Origin: Sipunculus nudus
Lineage: Eukaryota > Annelida > Sipuncula > Golfingiida > Sipunculidae
Reading direction: 5' to 3'
Assembly: GCA_026874595.1 (NCBI GenBank)
Contig: CM049309.1
Coordinates: 6,842,576 to 6,906,575, forward strand
Length of the DNA stretch: 64,000 nt
The notes below the pieces were generated by a model, which was not told the DNA's origin, ran no database searches, and saw nothing but the letters and a program-made list of their open reading frames with translations. Both the position numbers and the translations under genes were made by a program. Every line of letters starts with the position of its first letter. The stretch's first letter is position 1. This document shows, piece after piece, positions 58,010 to 64,000 of the stretch.

Positions 58010-59287
58010 AATAGCACTATGGCACTGTGGCAGGTATCTCCATTCTATTCCGTGCCACTGTGGCAGGTACCTCTATTCTTCTCAGTATATAACTATGCCA
58101 CTGGGACAGGTATCTCTATTCTTCTCAGTATATAACAATGCCACTGGGACGGGTATCTCTTTTCTACTCAGTATATAACTATGCCACTGTGACAGGTATC
58201 TCTATTCTTCTCAGTATATAACTATGCCACTGGGACAGGTATCTCTATTCTTCTCAGTATATAACAATGCCACTGGGACGGGTATCTCTTTTCTACTCAG
58301 TATATAACTATGCCACTGTGACAGGTATCTCTATTCTTCTCAGTATATAACTATGCCACTGGGACAGGTATCTCTATTCTTCTCAGTATATAACTATGCC
58401 ACTGGGACGGGTATATCTTTTCTACTCAGTATATAACTATGCCACTGGGACGGGTATCTCTTTTCTACTCAGTATATAACTATGCCACTGGGACAGGTAT
58501 CTCTATTCTTCTCAGTATATAACTATGCCACTGGGACGGGTATATCTTTTCTACTCAGTATATAACTATGCCACTGGGACAGGTATCTCTATTCTACTCA
58601 GTATATAACTATGCCCTCAGGACAGGTATCTCTTTTCTACTCAGTGTATAACTATGCCACTGGGACAGGTATCTCTATTCTACTCAGTATATAACTATGC
58701 CACCGTGACGGGTATCTCTTTTCTACTCAGTATATAACTATGCCACTGGGACAGGTATCTCTATTCTACTCAGTATATAACTATGCCCTCAGGACAGGTA
58801 TCTCTATTCTACTCAGTATATAACTATGCCCTCAGGACAGGTATCTCTATTCTACTCAGTATATAACTATGCCACTCGGACGGGTATCTCTTTTCTACTC
58901 AGTATATAACTATGCCACTGTGACAGGTATCTCTATTCTACTCAGTATATAACTATGCCACTTGGACGGGTATCTCTTTTCTACTCAGTATATAACTATG
59001 CCACTGGGACAGGTATCTCTATTCTACTCAGTATATAACTATGCCCTCGGGACAGGTATCTCTTTTCTACTCAGTATATAACTATGCCACTGCAGCTGGG
59101 ACAGGTATCTCTATTCTACTCAGTATATAACTATGCCCTCGGGACAGGTATCTCTTTTCTACTCAGTATATAACTATGCCACTGGGACAGGTATCTCTAT
59201 TCTACTCAGTATATAACTATGCCACTGGGACAGGTATCTCTATTCTACTCAGTATATAACTATGCCACTGGGACAGGTATCTCTATA
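58010..59287 (+). repeat. 43-bp minisatellite, ~30 copies
   Basis: The unit tatgccactgggacaggtatctctattctactcagtatataac has two main variants: gggaCAGGTATCTCTATTC and gggaCGGGTATCTCTTTTC. These alternate in blocks, plus a 'ccctcaggacagg' variant in the second half. One unit at ~59090 has a 6-bp insertion (gcagct). It begins 174 bp after the exon D donor. Confidence 0.9.
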
Positions 59288-59332
59288 TCAAATTGCTTGA
59301 TGATCTGAGCTTTCAGGAAGAGAAAAAAATGA

Positions 59333-59530
59333 AGTGATTAAGGCATTGGACAGAATTAAGGTCCTCAGTTTGAATCCTGCTGGGGTTGCATGTCCAAGTG
59401 ATGTAGTCCAGTCCACTGCATCGGAGGCCTGAGTAAAATTCCAAGTCCAGGCCATCCGAGTCAAAGTCAAAGTGTGAGTCCTTGGGGTTTGAGTCCAAGT
59501 CCACTTTCTTCCAGTCCACATCATTTTGGA
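59333..59530 (+). repeat. tRNA-derived SINE-like repeat
   Basis: agtgattaaggcattgga (box A-like) and cagtttgaatcctgc (box B-like) at near-tRNA spacing, followed by a region of repeated 'gagtccaagtcca' words. No paired acceptor stem, so not a tRNA gene. Confidence 0.4.
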
Positions 59531-61074
59531 ACCCAAGTCTGCTTAGAAAACTGCTATTTTATCACAGTTTAATTGTCATTTTCAGACATCGCATCATGAA
59601 CTCGTTTAAGCTCAGATTTATTCACCGAAAACTATTCTGATAAAGCGAGGGGGGAGAGACTTGCAAGTAGGTGTTCCCTGTTGTTTCAGAAGGGAGTTTC
59701 TCTGATTTCTCATTTGGTGTTTAATATTTATACTTATCCCTTAAGATTTCAGTTACTTGAACATAATGTCACTGATCGTTTCTTTAACCCTGAGATCTGG
59801 TTAAAGGGTTAACATGTATCTCTCTCATACATTCTTCAATATAATGTAAATTTTGGTACTCTTTCTCTGGTTTATATGGGAAAAATGTAAAGTAGTGTAC
59901 AAGCTTACCTCTGAATGCTTATTACGTAGAGCTATTGGTGTTATCTTTCAGGTATTAGTTGATTCGGAACATTGCAGGTGTAGAACTTGTCTCTTATATT
60001 GATACAGAAAAAACAGTCATCTAAAAATTTACACTATTCTGGCTAGGACCTTTTGCTTCTGTAAGATGGTCCTATGATGAGCATTGCCACATTATTCAAT
60101 TTCACCACACATTATGGTCTTTGTACTCTCCAAGTATTAGATACTTGATCAGTGAAGCCCCCAGTTGAACCCATGTCAAGCATTCACTTTCACAGGGCCT
60201 TTTCTTAATGCAGGAACATAAACATCGGAAATCAAAGACTTTATCAAAATATTTAATCTGCAGATTGTGCCAGCCCCTGTTGCCAAGTCTTGACAAGTTT
60301 ACTGAGTGGCCGACAAAGCTACACAAATAATTGACCAATGTATGGATTTTTCTGTTTATGTCAGGATATATATATTTATATAACTAGGTAAATTTCTTAA
60401 GCGAGTTGACCTATTGGGTAAATGTGTACCAACATCGGCTGTTATTTGAAGGACTAAAATTACCCACTGATCAATTGTTCCTGTAGACCAGCCATTGAAG
60501 TAAACCTTTGAAGAATGAGAGGAATTGAAAATGATCATGAACTCGGACTTAGAGCTTTGTTTATTTTGCCTAAAACCAGCAGGATATCAATAGCCAGAGA
60601 CATTTTGTGTCATGCAAAGTATGATTTGCCGATGTTGACACAGGAACTGGTATTCTTTTGGGAGAAAGCTCACCTTACAAACACTCTCACATGATAATGG
60701 GTTGTTGACAGTATTACTCCTTGGCTACCTGTCAATCAGACTGTTCTCATGTAGCTGTCATGTTCGATGGTCACCACATTATGATGTCTCAATAATTTCT
60801 TGATTCATTATGGTTTTACTGAACAAGTTCATCTAACAGAGTTCCTAGCTAGGAATTTCAGCATCCAATAAGCTATTGATGTCCAGGTATGAGTGCCAGG
60901 TGATTGATGCCTTACTAGTTGGAATATATTTCATGTCACATCATCAAAGACATGACATCACATGAAAATTCTGCAGTCACATATGCATAACTAAGAATGA
61001 AAATTCATCTTAATAATGGACAACTAACAGAAGAGGCTGCAAAAGAGGATTTCAAGATTTTAGACCAAATATTT
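59531..61074. other. No gene seen
   Basis: AT-rich; no supported exon or repeat family. Confidence 0.45.
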
Positions 61075-61570
61075 CCATGTTTGTCAGATTATCAGCAGAG
61101 ACCTGGAACATCTCCAAACATATAAAACTAACCAGCAGAGACATCTGTAGGTTTGTGAAATTTACCATCAGAGACCTGGAACATTCCCATGTTTGTGGAA
61201 CTTGCCTGCAGAGACCTTGAACATTTTCAAGTGTGTAAAACTCATAAGCCAACATATGGAAAGTTGTAGGGTTCACAAGCACTTTGATCAGCAGACATAT
61301 CTTGGAACATATCTTGGTTTGTACAACTTACCTTGAGAAACCTGGAACATTTCCAGGTTTGTAAAACTCAGCAGCAGGAACCCAGAAGATTTCCACATTT
61401 GTAAAACTCATCAGCAGGTACCCCGAATATTTCCAGGTTTGTAAGACTCATATGCAGAGACCTGGAACATTTTCACATTAGTAAAGCTGCAGCAGAGACA
61501 GTTTTCCAAGTTCATAATTCTTTCCCACCAAGACGCTTCCATGTTCATAAAACTATCTTTGAAAGATACC
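61075..61570 (+). repeat. Degenerate ~40-60 bp tandem repeat
   Basis: About eleven diverged copies of gcagagacctggaacattt, ccangtttgtaaaactcatca. Old and partly scrambled. Confidence 0.65.
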
Positions 61571-62905
61571 TGCACTTCTGGGGATCATTATGCCAAGTAT
61601 GTAACAGTATAAAAATTAGCCATTTTGATATTCTTCACATGAACGATTGTTCACTGCACTTAACTATTTTGGAGAAGACAGATATACAAGATCATATCCA
61701 TGACCAGAGGCACTTGCCCAATAGATAGTGAGAGGTTAAAATATAAATGCACAGGCACACTTATCTTTTGAAGTGGAAAATAACATTTACCTAACATTGT
61801 GCCAGTGGGGCCACTTACGCTACTTCAGACCCCATGTCATGACTGTGTGCAATCTGTTTGCAAATCTAATGTTTCAGACAGGGGTATTTGTTGTTCACTT
61901 AACTTAGTTTATATTCATGGCAACTTAGTTTATATGCATGCCATGAAGGAAGCCTGTTTGATTTATATGAAGAGATAGGGTTTAACTGGTCTGTACGTGT
62001 TAATCCTTGCAAGTATTTAGACAGCTGTTGACAGGAGCAACAAACCATCCAGCCCTTGACCATACCTGTACAAGCAGGAACTGTTGATTCATTGTGTAAT
62101 GATCATGAAGAGACTATCGTTGCTGGGAAGAGGAGAAGATTACAACAAAACCTACACGCTCAGAAATCTTTCCTGTCAACTGAACAAGCATTAATTTTAC
62201 CAAGACGATAACAGATAGCCACTTGATGTCTGTAAGCCTGTAGGGATATACAAGGTTGTTTGGTAGAAACTGATGATAAAGTAAAATCAGGGATACATAT
62301 GGACTGATATGCTGTACATTTATTGATAAATTTGTGAAAACTGCCTGGATAAATCATGACCCCATGAAGTGAGATAAATTAGCATACAGACAGCTCTTCC
62401 TCCTTGTGTTGGTGACTGAAGTCATTAAATTACTATGTTAGAAACTGTCAGGGAATCATTTCAGTGTTTGAGCATATGCACTCTGCTGCTGAATATATCT
62501 GAAGGAATACTGAGTATATCTGAAGGAATATTGAGTATATCTGAAGTGAAGGTATATTAAGTATATCTGAAGGAATATTTTGTGCAGTGACTAGTCACTG
62601 TGCTTTGGAATTCTTGGGTTGTGTTTTTGTTCATCTTGGAGTCACTTGAAGCCGGATTCTGGATTTCAGTTCTGGAGTGCATGGTGAATTTACATACAGA
62701 GGAGAACTTTCACATATGATGAACAAAAATTGATATTGAAAATAAATAAATCTTAAACATTTCAGATTTTATTCCATTTGCAGTTAATCCAAAACACTGT
62801 CAAAAGGGATTTGAATTGATTTGGTATGAACCAGTCCCTTTAGGATATTATAACAGAAAATTGTGCTGTACAGTAGATTCCTGTGTATAATTCACCGCTG
62901 TCATC
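61571..62905. other. Non-coding stretch before exon E
   Basis: A 21-bp repeat (gagtatatctgaaggaatatt, ~4 copies) lies at 62490-62580. A 29-codon ORF from the ATG at 62105 ends in a stop without a donor. No other exon was supported. Confidence 0.4.
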
Positions 62906-63050
62906 ATGAGTCGCAGAGCAATGTCCCTGCAGTTGCAGGACAGTCCTTCATTGGGATTAAAAGTTGGGATCGCAGCAGGAAAACAGCTCCGTAAAGGTTC
63001 TGCAGTTTCACCTTCACCTCGGAGGGCCTCGTTACATCCAGGAACAGCAA
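62906..63050 (+). CDS. Alternative first exon E (48 codons, phase 1)
   Basis: ATG at 62906 opens MSRRAMSLQLQDSPSLG, followed by a basic Ser-rich stretch with RKGS and RRAS (PKA-like sites), ending LHPGTA. The donor is GCAA|GTATGT in phase 1. It is the longest exon of the series and the closest to the right edge. The acceptor all five exons would need is not in the window. Confidence 0.6.
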
Positions 63051-64000
63051 GTATGTATCGATAGATCTGTGATTAAGGATATAGATTCTCCTAAAACTAA
63101 AACAAACCAACACAGCAGTAAAGTTGTAAATCACTAATATAACTGAAAGGTCTGTCAAAATTTGTGATGTTTGTTATGATTAAGCTGGAACATACAGTAC
63201 TGCCAGTCCTTGGGTAAAATATGATAATTACAGAGCCAGACAATCATGCCTTCCAAAAGGTTTCCCTTTATGTCAAATATATAACATTAAGCTCCTTAGC
63301 ACTTCACAGTTACTTGGCCTTGGACAGTCACTGGCTGGATAACAGCCAGAAATCATTTCATTGAGGCACCGGAGACCAAGTGAAGAATCTTGCATTTCTG
63401 CTCAAGGGTCCAGGAACTGAAAATGGATCTCATTGGCTGATTCCGGGGGGCAGCTTATTGTGAGTAACAGTGGGTTAGTCAATTTAAGTTAAAAAGGGGT
63501 GGTAGATTGCTGTGATATCTTAACCATTATAATTATCAGCATATAACAAGAACGATATGTCTTTCACACTATCAATTTCAGGTTATACAATTTACATCAG
63601 AAGGAATAATCGTGACATTATTAACTGACATTGAGGCAGACATCTCTGAGAGCAAGTCTCTGAAGTTCTATTGAGATTGAAAGATGAAATCAAAAGGGGT
63701 GTATCTATGTGTTATAATTCTCTAATATAATGATAATTACAAATATTGTGATAAACATCATGAAGAAAGTAATGGGCAGATAAAAATGTGGCAAAATCAA
63801 GATATGTATGGACAGACAGTAGGATAATGAAAAATGAAGATATAAATGTATATGGTATGATATAAGTTATTATAACCCTATTTTCAGTACATACAAATGT
63901 GCCACCTATTCTATAATCATCCCCAAAAAGGAACTTGTGGAACATAGATACTGGGAACATTGGAATGTTGGAGAAAAACACTCAGTTACATAGGGACCGG
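63051..64000. other. Start of the intron after exon E
   Basis: The GTATGT donor opens this stretch. No acceptor with a compatible downstream reading frame could be identified before the window ends. Confidence 0.45.

Larger units (their letters stand above)
20454..63050 (+). other. Multi-promoter gene: region of alternative first exons
   Basis: Five short exons (20454-20544, 40530-40605, 51068-51119, 57760-57835, 62906-63050) each open with ATG, stay open, and end A|GTRNG with exactly one base left over (phase 1). Identical phase and the same last base suggest that all splice to one shared acceptor to the right of the window. Two further candidates (27079-27133 ending in G; 11506-11563) have the same phase. 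The encoded N-termini differ from each other and are basic and Ser-rich. Genes with alternative N-termini of this kind are often signalling or cytoskeletal proteins, but nothing here identifies the product. Confidence 0.6.

Noticed and set aside
62105-62194. ATG ORF MKRLSLLGRGEDYNKTYTL... before exon E
   Set aside because: It ends in a stop codon with no usable donor, so it does not fit the phase-1 first-exon series. A short upstream ORF cannot be excluded.

Overview
The window is eukaryotic DNA. It is AT-rich and intron-rich, has no long uninterrupted genes, and is full of transposon-derived repeats. The style of the repeats suggests a bivalve or closely related mollusc: hairpin-ended elements with internal tandem units, GGTGGCGCCACC palindromes, and 'gaccttgaaggtca'-type filler. 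That is an inference, because no rRNA or other diagnostic gene is present.

Two transcription units can be supported. (1) On the minus strand, five exons (26614 down to 13526) encode the first ~176 residues of a phosphatidylethanolamine N-methyltransferase (PEMT). All splice junctions are canonical and in phase; the last coding exon(s) were not found. (2) On the plus strand there is a series of short exons, each starting with ATG and ending in a consensus donor with one left-over base (phase 1): 20454, 40530, 51068, 57760 and 62906, plus possibly 27079 and 11506. They look like alternative first exons (separate promoters) of one gene whose shared downstream exons lie beyond the right edge. The 20454 exon is nested antisense in a PEMT intron. 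The 27079 exon is divergent from PEMT exon 1 across a ~460 bp promoter region with a strong CTCF-like site.

The most striking object is a 10.8 kb foldback transposon (27241-38060). It has long inverted arms made of ~170 bp tandem units (~36 forward, ~25 inverted, no loop), ~260 bp unique termini, and a perfect 9-bp target duplication CTGTACCAC. It resembles the MuDR/Foldback class and sits ~107 bp downstream of the 27079 exon's donor. Both termini carry the same outward-reading ORF, which I do not recognise.

Layout: 1-13.4 kb is repeat-dominated, with a hAT element carrying an 8-bp TSD and several hairpin-ended, tandem-cored elements. 13.5-26.6 kb is PEMT, with large repeat-filled introns, including a 9-bp-TSD inverted-repeat element and a minisatellite made from the splice acceptor and start of exon 2. 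27.2-38.1 kb is the foldback element. 38-64 kb is AT-rich intronic or intergenic DNA holding alternative first exons, a second hAT element nested in an older repeat, two more hairpin-ended elements and several minisatellites.

A theme across the window is that at least seven repeat blocks with different sequences share one architecture: a 5' AACTAGA-like start followed by a palindrome, tandem units around a GGTGGCGCCACC palindrome, and a 3' hairpin. They are best read as one superfamily of non-autonomous Helentron/pearl-like elements. No reverse transcriptase, transposase, Rep/helicase, tRNA gene, rRNA or CRISPR was found.
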